Notes: generated from the letters alone by a model not told the origin. 64,000 nt of DNA from Aliarcobacter lanthieri (GCF_013201625.1 NZ_CP053839.1:496001-560000), one strand, 5' to 3'. Shown: positions 9,388 through 18,009, counted from the stretch's first letter. Made by a program: numbers and translations.

Positions 9388-10938
9388 ATGGATAAAAATA
9401 AAATTATTGTATTTGATACTACTTTAAGAGATGGAGAGCAAAGTCCTGGTTGTTCTATGAATACAGAAGAAAAATTAAGAGTTGCATTGCAGTTAGAAAA
9501 ATTAGGAGTTGATGTTATGGAAGCTGGTTTTGCAGCTGCAAGTCCAGGTGATTTCGATGCTGTTAGTCAAATAGCAAAAATTATAAAAAACTCAACTATC
9601 TGTTCATTAAGTAGAGCTATAGAAAATGATATAAAACAGGCTGGATTAGCTGTTTCTCATGCTCCAAAGCATAGAATTCATACTTTTATAGCAACAAGCC
9701 CTATTCATATGCAATATAAATTAAAAATGACTCCAGATGAAGTTATCAAAAGAGCAGTTAGAGCAGTAGAATATGCTAAAACTTTTGTAGATGATGTAGA
9801 ATTTAGCTGTGAAGATGCTGGGAGAAGTGAAATATCTTTCTTAAAAGAGGTTATGGATGCAGTTATAAATGCAGGTGCAAAAACAATAAACTTACCAGAT
9901 ACTGTTGGATATAGATTACCAACAGAATTAGGTGCTATGATTAAAGAATTAAGTGAATATGCGAAAGATAGAGCAATAATTTCTGTACATAATCATAATG
10001 ATTTAGGTTTAGCAACTGCTAACACTTTAGCTTCTGTTTTAAATGGTGCTAGACAAATTGAAGTTACAATAAATGGATTAGGAGAAAGAGCTGGTAACTC
10101 TTCTTTAGAAGAAGCAGTGATGGCTATAAAAGTACGAAAAGATGTATTTGGAGATTTATATACAAATATAAATACACCTGAAATATATGCGACTTCAAGA
10201 TTAGTTGCTACAATTACAGGAGTTGAACCACAACAAAATAAGGCAATTGTTGGAAAAAATGCTTTTGCTCATGAAAGTGGTATTCATCAAGATGGTGTTT
10301 TAAAACATCAAGAAACTTATGAAATTATGAGACCTGAAGATGTTGGAGTTATAAAAGATAGTACTTTAATTTTAGGAAAACATAGTGGAAGAGCAGCATT
10401 TAAGGATAAAATTGCACAATTAGGTTTTGATAGTGTTAGTGATGATGAATTAAATAATGCATTTGAAAGATTTAAAGTTTTAGCTGATAAGAAAAAAGAT
10501 ATAACAGATGATGATGTAAGAATGTTAATTACTGATGAAGCTTTAAATCATGATAAAATATATGAATTAGTTGGATTACAAATAAGTGACTGTTCAAGTG
10601 GTATGCCAACAGCAGCTGTATCTATAAAATTTGAAGATAAAATTATTAAAGATGCAGGTTTGGGAGATGGTACTATGGATGCTATTTTTAAAACTATAGA
10701 TAGAATTACTGGATATAGTGGAGAGTTAAAAGATTATAAAGTAATTTCAGTAAGTGAAGGAAAAGATGCACTAGCAAAAGTTACGACAAGAGTAAGCTTT
10801 GAAAATAGCCAATCTTTTGTAGGACATGGCTTAAGTATTGATACTATGCTTGCAACTGCAAATGCATATATTGGAGCTTTAAACTCATATTTGTCTCAAA
10901 AAAATAGACTTACAAAAAATTGTGGTCATCAGGTATAA
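9388..10938 (+). CDS. leuA: 2-Isopropylmalate synthase
   Basis: Condenses acetyl-CoA with 2-oxoisovalerate, the committed step of leucine synthesis. 516 residues, close to the E. coli enzyme. The catalytic TIM barrel shows [12 protein letters not shown] near residue 9, the metal-binding HNHNDLGLA and GNSSLEE, then the linker with HESGIHQDG and the C-terminal LeuA dimer/regulatory domain with its leucine-binding fold. AAAAGG precedes the ATG. Transcription ends at a strong hairpin-T terminator right after the stop. Upstream leader peptide and two promoters suggest control by leucyl-tRNA supply and perhaps a constitutive start. Confidence 0.97.
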   Translation: MDKNKIIVFDTTLRDGEQSPGCSMNTEEKLRVALQLEKLGVDVMEAGFAAASPGDFDAVSQIAKIIKNSTICSLSRAIENDIKQAGLAVSHAPKHRIHTFIATSPIHMQYKLKMTPDEVIKRAVRAVEYAKTFVDDVEFSCEDAGRSEISFLKEVMDAVINAGAKTINLPDTVGYRLPTELGAMIKELSEYAKDRAIISVHNHNDLGLATANTLASVLNGARQIEVTINGLGERAGNSSLEEAVMAIKVRKDVFGDLYTNINTPEIYATSRLVATITGVEPQQNKAIVGKNAFAHESGIHQDGVLKHQETYEIMRPEDVGVIKDSTLILGKHSGRAAFKDKIAQLGFDSVSDDELNNAFERFKVLADKKKDITDDDVRMLITDEALNHDKIYELVGLQISDCSSGMPTAAVSIKFEDKIIKDAGLGDGTMDAIFKTIDRITGYSGELKDYKVISVSEGKDALAKVTTRVSFENSQSFVGHGLSIDTMLATANAYIGALNSYLSQKNRLTKNCGHQV

Positions 10939-10966
10939 AAAGATAGGAACTCCTATCTTTTTTTTT
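10937..10966 (+). terminator. Rho-independent terminator of leuA
   Basis: AAGATAGG-AACT-CCTATCTT hairpin (8 pairs, extended by A/T pairs) followed by a run of T to 10966. It overlaps the leuA stop codon, and the next start codon is only two bases beyond the T-run. Confidence 0.9.
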
Positions 10967-10967
10967 A

Positions 10968-11288
10968 ATGAAAACAATAAATAACTTAGAAAAGATAACT
11001 AAAACTTTAGAAGAAAGTAAGGCAGTTTTGCTATACTTTAGTGGTAAAAGTTGTTCTGTTTGTAATGTTTTAAAGCTAAAAATACAAAATAGTTTAGAAA
11101 AAAAATTTTCTTTAATGAAATCAATTTTAATTGAGGATAATTTGGAAATTAGTACACATTTTACAGTTTTCTCAAATCCTACGATATTAGTTTTTTTTGA
11201 AGGAAAAGAGTTTAAAAGATATGGTAGAAATATTAGTATTTCTTTGTTTGAAAATGATATAGAAAGATTATATAAGATGGTGTTTTGA
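10968..11288 (+). CDS. Thioredoxin-fold protein with CxxC
   Basis: A 106-residue protein with a thioredoxin-like core: predicted strand LLYFSG, active-site-like CSVC at about residues 33-36, and the cis-Pro region SNPTILVFFEGKEF. It is probably a small thiol-disulfide protein without a signal peptide. No ribosome site precedes the ATG, which sits two bases after the T-run of the leuA terminator, so translation may start leaderless from readthrough RNA or at a later codon. It is followed after one base by a heme-binding protein, which suggests a role in cytochrome or thiol maintenance, but that is inference. Confidence 0.7.
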   Translation: MKTINNLEKITKTLEESKAVLLYFSGKSCSVCNVLKLKIQNSLEKKFSLMKSILIEDNLEISTHFTVFSNPTILVFFEGKEFKRYGRNISISLFENDIERLYKMVF

Positions 11289-11289
11289 T

Positions 11290-11709
11290 ATGAAATTAGC
11301 AATAGGAATATTATTTTTAGTTTTTATAGTAATGCAATTTATAAGCCCAAAAAAAGTTGAGTATATAAAAGATTCACCTTTAGAAATACAAGCGCCTGAA
11401 AATATAAAAGCAATACTAAAAAAAGCTTGTTATGATTGTCATTCAAATGAGATAAATTATCCTTGGTATTCAAATCTTGCTCCTTTTTCATGGGTAGTTA
11501 TTAATCATACGAAAGAAGGAACTAGAGCATTAAATTTTTCAAAATGGGAAGATTATAATTATATTGAGAAAAATGAAAAGTTAAAAGCTATTTATAGAAG
11601 CGTTTATTCCGCTATGCCTCTTCCTGCATATACTTTGGTACATATTGATGCTGATATTACAAAGGAAGAAAGAGAAATGATTAGAAATTGGACAGGAGTT
11701 CGAAAATAG
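11290..11709 (+). CDS. Membrane-anchored heme-binding domain protein
   Basis: 139 residues: an uncleaved-signal-like hydrophobic helix (about 3-18), then a periplasmic domain with a c-type heme motif CYDCHSN near residue 49 followed by YPWYSNLAPFSW and later AMPLPAY. This matches the small haem-binding domain family in which CxxCH is followed by N-x-x-YPWY. The role is probably electron transfer or heme sensing in the periplasm. It shares its TAG stop with the GTG start of mutS (TAGTG), so it is coupled to the mismatch-repair-like gene even though the functions look unrelated. Confidence 0.75.
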   Translation: MKLAIGILFLVFIVMQFISPKKVEYIKDSPLEIQAPENIKAILKKACYDCHSNEINYPWYSNLAPFSWVVINHTKEGTRALNFSKWEDYNYIEKNEKLKAIYRSVYSAMPLPAYTLVHIDADITKEEREMIRNWTGVRK

Positions 11710-14666
11710 TGAGAGAAGAGGTTGCTGAACTCTTAGAAAATAGAGGAGAACTTTTAACAATTACCTATTTTAAACTTCAAAGACTATTTGAAAAGAAATA
11801 TGGAGAAAATGCTCTTGTTTTAATGGAAATAGGAACATTTTTTGAAGTTTATGAAGTAAATAATGATGAAGAAAAAATTGGTAAAGCAAAAGAAATAGCT
11901 GAACTTCTTAATATACAGCTAACGAGAAAAAATAAAGCAATCCTTGAAAATTCAAAAGAAAACCCTATAATGGCTGGAGTTCCAGCAATATCATTTGAAA
12001 AACATTTAGCTAGAATTATTGCTGAACAAAAATATACAGTTGCAATAATACGGCAAAAAGGTCTTCCCCCAAGTGTAAGTAGATATTTAGACACTGTAGT
12101 AAGTCCTGGAACAAATTTTGATTTTGTAATAGACCAAGATGAAAATAACATAACTTCACTTTTAATTGATCAAATAAAAGGAATATATCTTGTAGGATAT
12201 AGTGCAATAGATGTTACTACGGGAAAGTGTTACTATAATGAAATCCATGGAACAAGTGAAGATAAGTTTTTTGCACTTGATGAAGTTTTTAACTATATGA
12301 ATATGCATAAGACAAATGAAATTATCATAACATTTGCAGATAAAAATATAAATCAGAAAGAAGTTATTGATTATTTAGAACTTACTCTTAAAACTTTTCA
12401 TATAGGAAATTTTAGACCAAAAATATCTTATCAAAATGAGTTATTTAAAAATGTATTTAATATTGAATCTCTTCTAACATCAATTGAACATCTTGATATG
12501 GAGAGAGTTCCATTAGCCTCAGAATCTTTGGCAGTTTTAATAGACTTTGTAATAGGACATGATTCAAATATTGTGCAAAAGTTATCACATCCACAAAAAT
12601 TGGATATTAGTAAATATATCTATCTTGGAAATAATGCACTAGAACAACTAAATATAATAGAAACAACTCATAATCCTAGTTTAATAAAACTTATAAATAA
12701 TACTTCAACAGCTATGGGTAAAAGACTTTTAAAAGAAAGACTTACACATCCAGTTAAAGATAGTAAAGAATTACTTAGAAGATATGCACTTTCAAAAGAG
12801 TTATATGATTATCATGCTCCAATAGAAAATGAACTTGCAAATATTTATGATATTGAAAGGCTTACAAGACGAATAAAGCTAAATCGACTTCATCCTTTTG
12901 AATTAAATTATTTGTATGATTCTCTTTTGAGTATAAAAGAAGTTGTAACTTTTATGGAAAACTATAAATTTATAACTCCACCTTGTAGCAGCGCTGATTT
13001 GACTCTGTTTATTCAATCTATTGATTCAACTTTTGATTTATCTGTAAGTGGTAAATTTATGTTAAAAGATGTAGATACTAATATGGTTAGTCAAGGAATA
13101 AATACAAAAATTGATGAATTAAATGCACAAAATGAGATTTTGTATTCTAAATTGGAACTTTTAAGAAGTCATATTTTAAGTTTTATGAAAAATGATGATT
13201 CAAATTTTGTAAATATAAATAGACTTGATAAAGAAGGATTTTTTATAACTTTAACAAAAAATAGATTTAATCTAATAAAAAAAGAGTTATTGAATTCTCA
13301 TTTAATTGTTGATGATGAGCTATATTTATTCAAAGATTTTAATATAAGAATACAGACAAATTCAGTAAAAATATTTTGTAAATTAACTGAGAATATTTCA
13401 GATAAATATGTACATAATTTGCGAAAAATTATAGAACTAAATAAACTTGTATTTAAAGATAAAATTGCTGAATTTGAAAAAAGATTTGCAATATTGCTTC
13501 AAGAATTAGTTCAATTTATTGCTGAAGTTGATTTAACAGTATCAAATATAAAAACAGCAAAAAAGTATAATTATACTTGTCCTCAAATTGTAAAGACAAA
13601 AGATAATGAAAACTTTTTAGAACTTATTGATTTAAGGCATCCTATAATTGAAGCAAATGAAGAACAAGGAATATATGTACCAAACGATATTATTTTAGGG
13701 CAATTAAATCTTACTTCAAAAGAGCATAAAGATAATATAATCATAAAAAACTCAAATCCAGTAAATATTACAAATAATCAAATGCATGGAATTTTACTAT
13801 ATGGTATAAATTCTTCTGGAAAATCATCACTAATGAAATCTATTGGAATTGCAGTTGTTCTTGCTCAAGCAGGTTTTTATGTACCTTGTAAAAGTATGAG
13901 ATTTTCTATTTTTGATGCAGTTTATACAAGGATTAGTGGAGCTGATAATATTGCAAAAGGATTGTCAAGTTTTGCTGTTGAGATGTTAGAACTTAAAAAT
14001 ATTTTTAATAGAGCTACAAAAAATTCACTTGTTTTAGGAGATGAAATCTCACATAGTACTGAAACTATGAGTGGGTTAAGTATTGTTGCAAGTGCTATTT
14101 TGAAGTTGGCTAAACTTGAATCATTATTTGTTTTTGCTACACATCTACATCAATTACCACAAATTGAGGAAATACAAAACTTAAGAAATATTATACCCCT
14201 TCATTTAGCAGTTTTTTATAAAGATGATGAAGATAAACTAATCTTTGATAGAAAATTAAGCTTTGGAAGTGGATCATCTATGTATGGTTTAGAATATGCA
14301 AAATCACTTCATATGGATAAAGAGTTTCTAAGTGTTGCAAATGATATAAGAAAAAGATTAAGTGATGATTATAATCCTTTGGAGAGATTAACTCAAAGAA
14401 AAACTTCGAAATATAATAATAGCGTGTTCGCTTCTTCTTGTGTAATTTGTGGTCGTGCTTGTGATGATGTTCATCACATAAAAGAGCAGGCAAGGGCAAA
14501 TAAAGATGGGTTTATAGGACATATAAATGCAAATCATAAATATAATCTTATCCCTCTTTGTAAAGAACACCATAAAATGGTACATGATGGAACTATCAAC
14601 GTAAATGGTTTTGTTGCAACTTCTAAAGGTTTAGAGTTACATTACACTATTGTAGAGGATAAATAA
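11709..14666 (+). CDS. mutS: MutS family ATPase with C-terminal HNH nuclease (MutS7 type)
   Basis: 985 residues from GTG 11709. Domain I carries the mismatch-wedge F-x-E motif (GTFFEVYE). The core and clamp domains follow, then the ATPase with Walker A GINSSGKSS (699-707) and Walker B LVLGDE (D778, E779). The last 80 residues form an HNH nuclease with zinc ligands C911-x-x-C914 and C951, the HHI pair at 922-923 and LCKEHH. MutS fused to HNH is the published MutS7 subfamily, known from Campylobacterota, giant viruses and octocoral mitochondria. It could recognise and cut mismatched DNA by itself, since no MutL is seen here. A longer reading from TTG 11688 is less likely. Confidence 0.92.
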   Translation: MREEVAELLENRGELLTITYFKLQRLFEKKYGENALVLMEIGTFFEVYEVNNDEEKIGKAKEIAELLNIQLTRKNKAILENSKENPIMAGVPAISFEKHLARIIAEQKYTVAIIRQKGLPPSVSRYLDTVVSPGTNFDFVIDQDENNITSLLIDQIKGIYLVGYSAIDVTTGKCYYNEIHGTSEDKFFALDEVFNYMNMHKTNEIIITFADKNINQKEVIDYLELTLKTFHIGNFRPKISYQNELFKNVFNIESLLTSIEHLDMERVPLASESLAVLIDFVIGHDSNIVQKLSHPQKLDISKYIYLGNNALEQLNIIETTHNPSLIKLINNTSTAMGKRLLKERLTHPVKDSKELLRRYALSKELYDYHAPIENELANIYDIERLTRRIKLNRLHPFELNYLYDSLLSIKEVVTFMENYKFITPPCSSADLTLFIQSIDSTFDLSVSGKFMLKDVDTNMVSQGINTKIDELNAQNEILYSKLELLRSHILSFMKNDDSNFVNINRLDKEGFFITLTKNRFNLIKKELLNSHLIVDDELYLFKDFNIRIQTNSVKIFCKLTENISDKYVHNLRKIIELNKLVFKDKIAEFEKRFAILLQELVQFIAEVDLTVSNIKTAKKYNYTCPQIVKTKDNENFLELIDLRHPIIEANEEQGIYVPNDIILGQLNLTSKEHKDNIIIKNSNPVNITNNQMHGILLYGINSSGKSSLMKSIGIAVVLAQAGFYVPCKSMRFSIFDAVYTRISGADNIAKGLSSFAVEMLELKNIFNRATKNSLVLGDEISHSTETMSGLSIVASAILKLAKLESLFVFATHLHQLPQIEEIQNLRNIIPLHLAVFYKDDEDKLIFDRKLSFGSGSSMYGLEYAKSLHMDKEFLSVANDIRKRLSDDYNPLERLTQRKTSKYNNSVFASSCVICGRACDDVHHIKEQARANKDGFIGHINANHKYNLIPLCKEHHKMVHDGTINVNGFVATSKGLELHYTIVEDK

Positions 14667-14671
14667 AAAAA

Positions 14672-15133
14672 CTATTTAGTAAATTTTAGAGTTAAGTCTT
14701 TGTAGTTTTTTAAAGTATTTTCTAAATTATCTAAAAATATCTCTGGTGCATATATTAGTAAATCATTTATTTTATGAAATCTATCTTTTGGTATCTCTCT
14801 TTTTATAGTTTGTTCTGGACATATTTTTGACTTTAAAAGCTCTTTTTCTTCACTAGAGATATCTTTTAAAATATATTTTAAACAGTTTTTTCTAGCTCTA
14901 GCACTATCATCAAAAAGTATTTGCTCTGGTATTTCTAAAACTTCTGCTATATATGGAATTAATTCTATTTTTAAAGCAATATCACCACTTAAATAGCCAT
15001 AAATTGATTTAATAGTAGGAATTTCTCCTGTACTTTTTAATTTTGGTTCAAGAGCAATAAGTTTTAATGCAAAATTCTTTTTATTTAGATTTTTTTCTAT
15101 TAATAATAGATTTATTTTTTCATATAGTTCCAT
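14672..15133 (-). CDS. XRE-like helix-turn-helix DNA-binding protein
   Basis: 153 residues. The first 75 look like an XRE/Cro-type helix-turn-helix: an initial helix with NKKNFALKL, a turn, IKSIYGYLSG as recognition helix region, and LIPYIAEVLEIPEQILF, the typical closing helix of this family. The C-terminal half is helical without a recognisable sensor. It ends five bases from the mutS stop (convergent) and is divergent from the wzz-like operon. A 15-base direct repeat (15173-15187 and 15246-15260) and a CTATA/TATAG inverted repeat in the shared promoter region are candidate operators. Confidence 0.65.
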   Translation of the reverse strand: MELYEKINLLLIEKNLNKKNFALKLIALEPKLKSTGEIPTIKSIYGYLSGDIALKIELIPYIAEVLEIPEQILFDDSARARKNCLKYILKDISSEEKELLKSKICPEQTIKREIPKDRFHKINDLLIYAPEIFLDNLENTLKNYKDLTLKFTK

Positions 15134-15169
15134 TGTTCTACCTTTCTGGAAATTTTATATATAATAAGT

Positions 15170-15260
15170 CTATAAATATAGAAAAAATCTATGTATTATC
15201 TCTGTATAAGAAGAAATATTCTATAATATTGGAAATTTATAAAAATAAATATAGAAAAAA
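15170..15260. promoter_or_regulatory. Shared regulatory region with direct repeats
   Basis: TAAATATAGAAAAAA occurs at 15173-15187 and 15246-15260, flanking a perfect TATAAT (15222-15227) that would serve the plus-strand genes. The first copy overlaps an inverted repeat CTATA-AA-TATAG (15170-15181). Position between an HTH gene and its divergent neighbours suggests autoregulation. Confidence 0.4.
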
Positions 15261-15283
15261 GAGAAAATATATTAAGGAAAAAT

Positions 15284-15373
15284 ATGAAATTGTATTTATA
15301 TGGAATGATTTTTACAGTAGGTTTATTGACTGGAATAGTATATTTTATATTCTCTACAAATTTATTAGGATAA
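15284..15373 (+). CDS. Small single-TM membrane protein (29 aa)
   Basis: AAGGA lies five bases before an ATG opening 29 codons, MKLYLYGMIFTVGLLTGIVY followed by FIFSTNLLG. Almost the whole protein is one hydrophobic helix with a Gly-x-x-x-Gly-like core, suited to pack against another membrane protein. The stop is two bases before the wzz ATG, so the two are co-translated and the peptide may be a partner of the chain-length protein. I know no family for it. Confidence 0.6.
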   Translation: MKLYLYGMIFTVGLLTGIVYFIFSTNLLG

Positions 15374-15375
15374 AA

Positions 15376-16743
15376 ATGAAAGATAAATATTTACAAGAAG
15401 ATGAAATAGATTTAAAAGAATTATTTCAAATAATATGGAAAAGAAAATTCTTTATTTTAGTTTTTACTTTATTTATAACTTTTTTATCTGGAGTTTATGT
15501 TTATAAAAAAATACCAATTTATGAAGTAAAATCTTTTATTGAAATTGGATACATAAATAATGAAATACTTGAAGATATAAATATTTTAGAACAAAAATTA
15601 AAAGTTATATATTCAGTTGATGAACCAAAAAGAGAAAATGATGGTTTTGAAAAAGGGATAGTAACTTCTATAAAACAGATAAAAGGTGTAAAAAATCTTT
15701 TAGAAATAAAAACAGAAAGTTACTCAAATGAAAATGCTTTAGAAAAAAATAAAGAAGTTTTACGTTTTATTCAAAATTTATTTATTGAGAAAATAAAACA
15801 ATATGAAATAGTTTTAAATAATAGTATTTTAGATACAAAAAGAGAGATAGATTTTATAAATAATATTGAAATAAAAAATATAAAATCACAAATAGATATC
15901 TTAAAAGAACAAGAATTAAAAAATATTGATAGACAAATAGAAATATTGAAAAGTCAAAATATACAAAATATTGAAAAAGAGATTGAGATATTAAAAAGTC
16001 AAAAAATTGAGAATATTAATAGAGAAATAAATTTATTAGAAAACCAAGAGATACCAAGATTAAAAACACATATAAATTTTTTAATAAATTCTAAAACTAA
16101 ATCTTTAGAAGATAAAATTGTTTTTTATTCAAAAAGTTTGGATAAATACATTAAAGAACTAGATAATTTAAATAAAAATATAGAAAAGTCTAGTAGTTCA
16201 ACTTCAATGGTTGCTTCCGTTCAAATGTTAAATTATCAAAATCTGATTACAAATGCACAAAATCAAATAAAAGATTTAGAGTTACAAATTGAAATTATAC
16301 AAAATGAGACTATACCAAATCTTAAATATCAACTAGACAATATTACTACTATTCAAATAAAAGATTTAGAGAATAAAAAGAAAAATATTTCATTAGTTAA
16401 TATAAAAGATTTAGAAAATAAAAAAGCAAATATTTTAAATGTAGAGATAAAGGATTTACAAAATCAAAAATTAAATGTATCAAATGAGACTATTAGAAAG
16501 CTTGAAGATAAAATAAATATTGAATTACAAACAAAAATAACACAACTAAATGAAAAAATAGATACTTTAGATTTTAAAAAAAGTGAACAAAATCTTAGTA
16601 ATTCAAAACTTGTAGGAGAATATATAGTAAATGATTATCCTATAAAACCAAAAAAATCTTTAACTATTGTAGTTTCTTTTATAACTGGATTTATACTTTC
16701 AATTTTTATTGTATTGTTCATAAATATTATTAGAAAAAATTAA
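15376..16743 (+). CDS. Wzz/chain-length determinant-like polysaccharide co-polymerase
   Basis: 455 residues from ATG 15376. An N-terminal Wzz domain begins with DEIDLKELFQIIWKRKFF and TM1 (about 20-42); TM2 is at the extreme C-terminus (about 430-450), preceded by the proline motif DYPIKPKKS. Between them is a long periplasmic coiled coil made of two arrays of seven 15-residue repeats, separated by a 27-residue Ser-rich hinge (nucleotides 16186-16266). Wzz proteins set the length of O-antigen or capsule chains with Wzy. No glycosyltransferases are nearby, so the polymer is unknown. An in-frame extension to 15067 overlaps the divergent XRE gene and is rejected. Confidence 0.8.
   Translation: MKDKYLQEDEIDLKELFQIIWKRKFFILVFTLFITFLSGVYVYKKIPIYEVKSFIEIGYINNEILEDINILEQKLKVIYSVDEPKRENDGFEKGIVTSIKQIKGVKNLLEIKTESYSNENALEKNKEVLRFIQNLFIEKIKQYEIVLNNSILDTKREIDFINNIEIKNIKSQIDILKEQELKNIDRQIEILKSQNIQNIEKEIEILKSQKIENINREINLLENQEIPRLKTHINFLINSKTKSLEDKIVFYSKSLDKYIKELDNLNKNIEKSSSSTSMVASVQMLNYQNLITNAQNQIKDLELQIEIIQNETIPNLKYQLDNITTIQIKDLENKKKNISLVNIKDLENKKANILNVEIKDLQNQKLNVSNETIRKLEDKINIELQTKITQLNEKIDTLDFKKSEQNLSNSKLVGEYIVNDYPIKPKKSLTIVVSFITGFILSIFIVLFINIIRKN
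15871..16185 (+). repeat. Seven 45-bp (15-residue) coiled-coil repeats, array 1
   Basis: Seven consecutive units of exactly 15 codons with the pattern I-x-x-I-x-x-x-I-x-x-L, for example LKNIDRQIEILKSQN and IQNIEKEIEILKSQK. Hydrophobic residues at positions 1, 4, 8 and 11. Confidence 0.85.
16267..16581 (+). repeat. Seven 45-bp (15-residue) coiled-coil repeats, array 2
   Basis: Seven further 15-codon units, best preserved in the middle: IKDLENKKKNISLVN, IKDLENKKANILNVE, IKDLQNQKLNVSNET. Same length and unit number as array 1, as expected for the returning helix of a hairpin. Confidence 0.85.
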
Positions 16744-16765
16744 ACACTCTTTTAAAATATAAAAG

Positions 16766-16795
16766 CTAGAATAAGCCAAAATTATCTTATTCTAG
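16766..16795 (+). promoter_or_regulatory. 10-bp inverted repeat touching the marC ribosome site
   Basis: CTAGAATAAG and CTTATTCTAG, perfect arms with a 10-base spacer. The right arm ends in the AGGA that serves marC, so an RNA hairpin would partly hide the ribosome site; as DNA it could be an operator. No T-run follows, so it is a poor terminator for the wzz gene. Confidence 0.45.
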
Positions 16796-16803
16796 GAAAA
16801 ACA

Positions 16804-17403
16804 ATGGATTTTTTTATATCTACTTTATTAAAAATGTTTTTTATTATGACACCATTTTTTGTGCTTAGTGTATTTTTAACTATTACAAACGAAGCAACTC
16901 CAAGTGAAAAAAGAAAACTTGCAGTTAAAGTTACTTTTTCTGTTGTTATTATCTCTTTAGTATTACTATTTTTTGGACAACATATATTTAAAGTTTTTGG
17001 TATAACTTTAGAAGCTTTTAAAATAGGAGCTGGAGCATTATTGTTTTTAACAGCAGTTGGGCTTATATATGGGAATAAAGATGGGCAACAACCAACAGAT
17101 AAAAATTTATCTGATTTAGCAGTTGTACCATTAGCCTTACCAATTACTATTGGACCTGGAACTATAGGAGTTTTACTTGTAATAGGAGCAGAATTTGATA
17201 GTTTTTCAAAATTAATTATGGGAAGTTTAGCTTTAATTTGTGCTATTTTTTTAATAGGAACGATGCTATATTTGTCTAGCTTAATAGAAAAGTTTATAGG
17301 GAAAGAAGGATTATTGATTATTTCAAAAATTACAGGTCTTTTTTTAGCTGCATTATCAGCACAAATAATGTTTGATGGAATAAAAAGTTTTTTAGGAATC
17401 TAG
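16804..17403 (+). CDS. MarC family inner-membrane protein (UPF0056)
   Basis: 199 residues with six predicted membrane helices. The motifs PFFVLSVFLTITNEATPSEK near the start and VPLALPITIGPGTIGVLLV in the middle are the two signature stretches of the MarC/UPF0056 family. The function of MarC proteins is unknown; an early link to multiple antibiotic resistance was later withdrawn. Codons end directly before the TTG start of the next gene with no gap, so the pair is co-translated. Confidence 0.88.
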   Translation: MDFFISTLLKMFFIMTPFFVLSVFLTITNEATPSEKRKLAVKVTFSVVIISLVLLFFGQHIFKVFGITLEAFKIGAGALLFLTAVGLIYGNKDGQQPTDKNLSDLAVVPLALPITIGPGTIGVLLVIGAEFDSFSKLIMGSLALICAIFLIGTMLYLSSLIEKFIGKEGLLIISKITGLFLAALSAQIMFDGIKSFLGI

Positions 17404-18009
17404 TTGCTAATAAACAATAATTTTTTAAAATATATCTCTCTTCTTATTTCATCAATATTTTTTATATATCTTTTATATATGATATATAGTTCTTTTTTCA
17501 TAGTAAAAAATCAATTTATAGATATTGGAAATGCAACTTATGTAAATCAAGTAAGATTAGATGATTACAGTGAAAAGCTAAGTACATTTCTTGTAAAAGA
17601 TTGTAAAAATGAACAAATTTGTGAAGTTCAATCTATGTTAGATTTTGTTACACAAATACCATATAAAATAAATAATGGAGTTGCAAAAAATCCAAAAAGA
17701 GTTGTAGAACAAAATTTTGGAGATTGTGATGATAAATCAAATTTATTAATCTCTCTTTTAAAAGTAAAAGATTATGAAGTATATTTTGTATTAGTTCCTG
17801 AACATATTTTTGTAATAATAAATCTTGAAGATATAAATTTAAATAGACAAGCTTTATACATTAATGGAAAAAGATACTATATTTTAGAAAGTACTGCAAC
17901 AAATTCTAAAATTGGTTTTCCATTAAAATATAAGCTAGAAGAGATTGAAGCAGTTATTGATCCTTTTATAAATAAAAAGTTAGTTGTAGAAAGGTTAGAC
18001 TACAAATAA
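17404..18009 (+). CDS. Transglutaminase-like cysteine peptidase-fold protein
   Basis: 201 residues, TTG start directly after the marC stop. One membrane helix (about 8-30) anchors a periplasmic transglutaminase-like domain: FGDCDDKSNLL carries the candidate nucleophilic Cys (about residue 110), PEHIFVII the His, and ILESTA the acidic third residue. This is the Cys-His-Asp/Glu arrangement of bacterial transglutaminase-like proteins, which often act as peptidases or amidases on cell-envelope substrates. Its target is not evident. The convergent gene begins 28 bases away. Confidence 0.75.
   Translation: MLINNNFLKYISLLISSIFFIYLLYMIYSSFFIVKNQFIDIGNATYVNQVRLDDYSEKLSTFLVKDCKNEQICEVQSMLDFVTQIPYKINNGVAKNPKRVVEQNFGDCDDKSNLLISLLKVKDYEVYFVLVPEHIFVIINLEDINLNRQALYINGKRYYILESTATNSKIGFPLKYKLEEIEAVIDPFINKKLVVERLDYK

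Noticed and set aside
10910-11302. 130-codon minus-strand frame
   Set aside because: Antisense to the thioredoxin-like gene and the leuA terminator, rich in Phe/Ser/Leu, no ribosome site; shadow frame.
15067-15375. N-terminal extension of the Wzz-like frame
   Set aside because: It runs through the divergent XRE gene and the promoter region; homology starts at the ATG at 15376, and the small frame at 15284 uses another phase.
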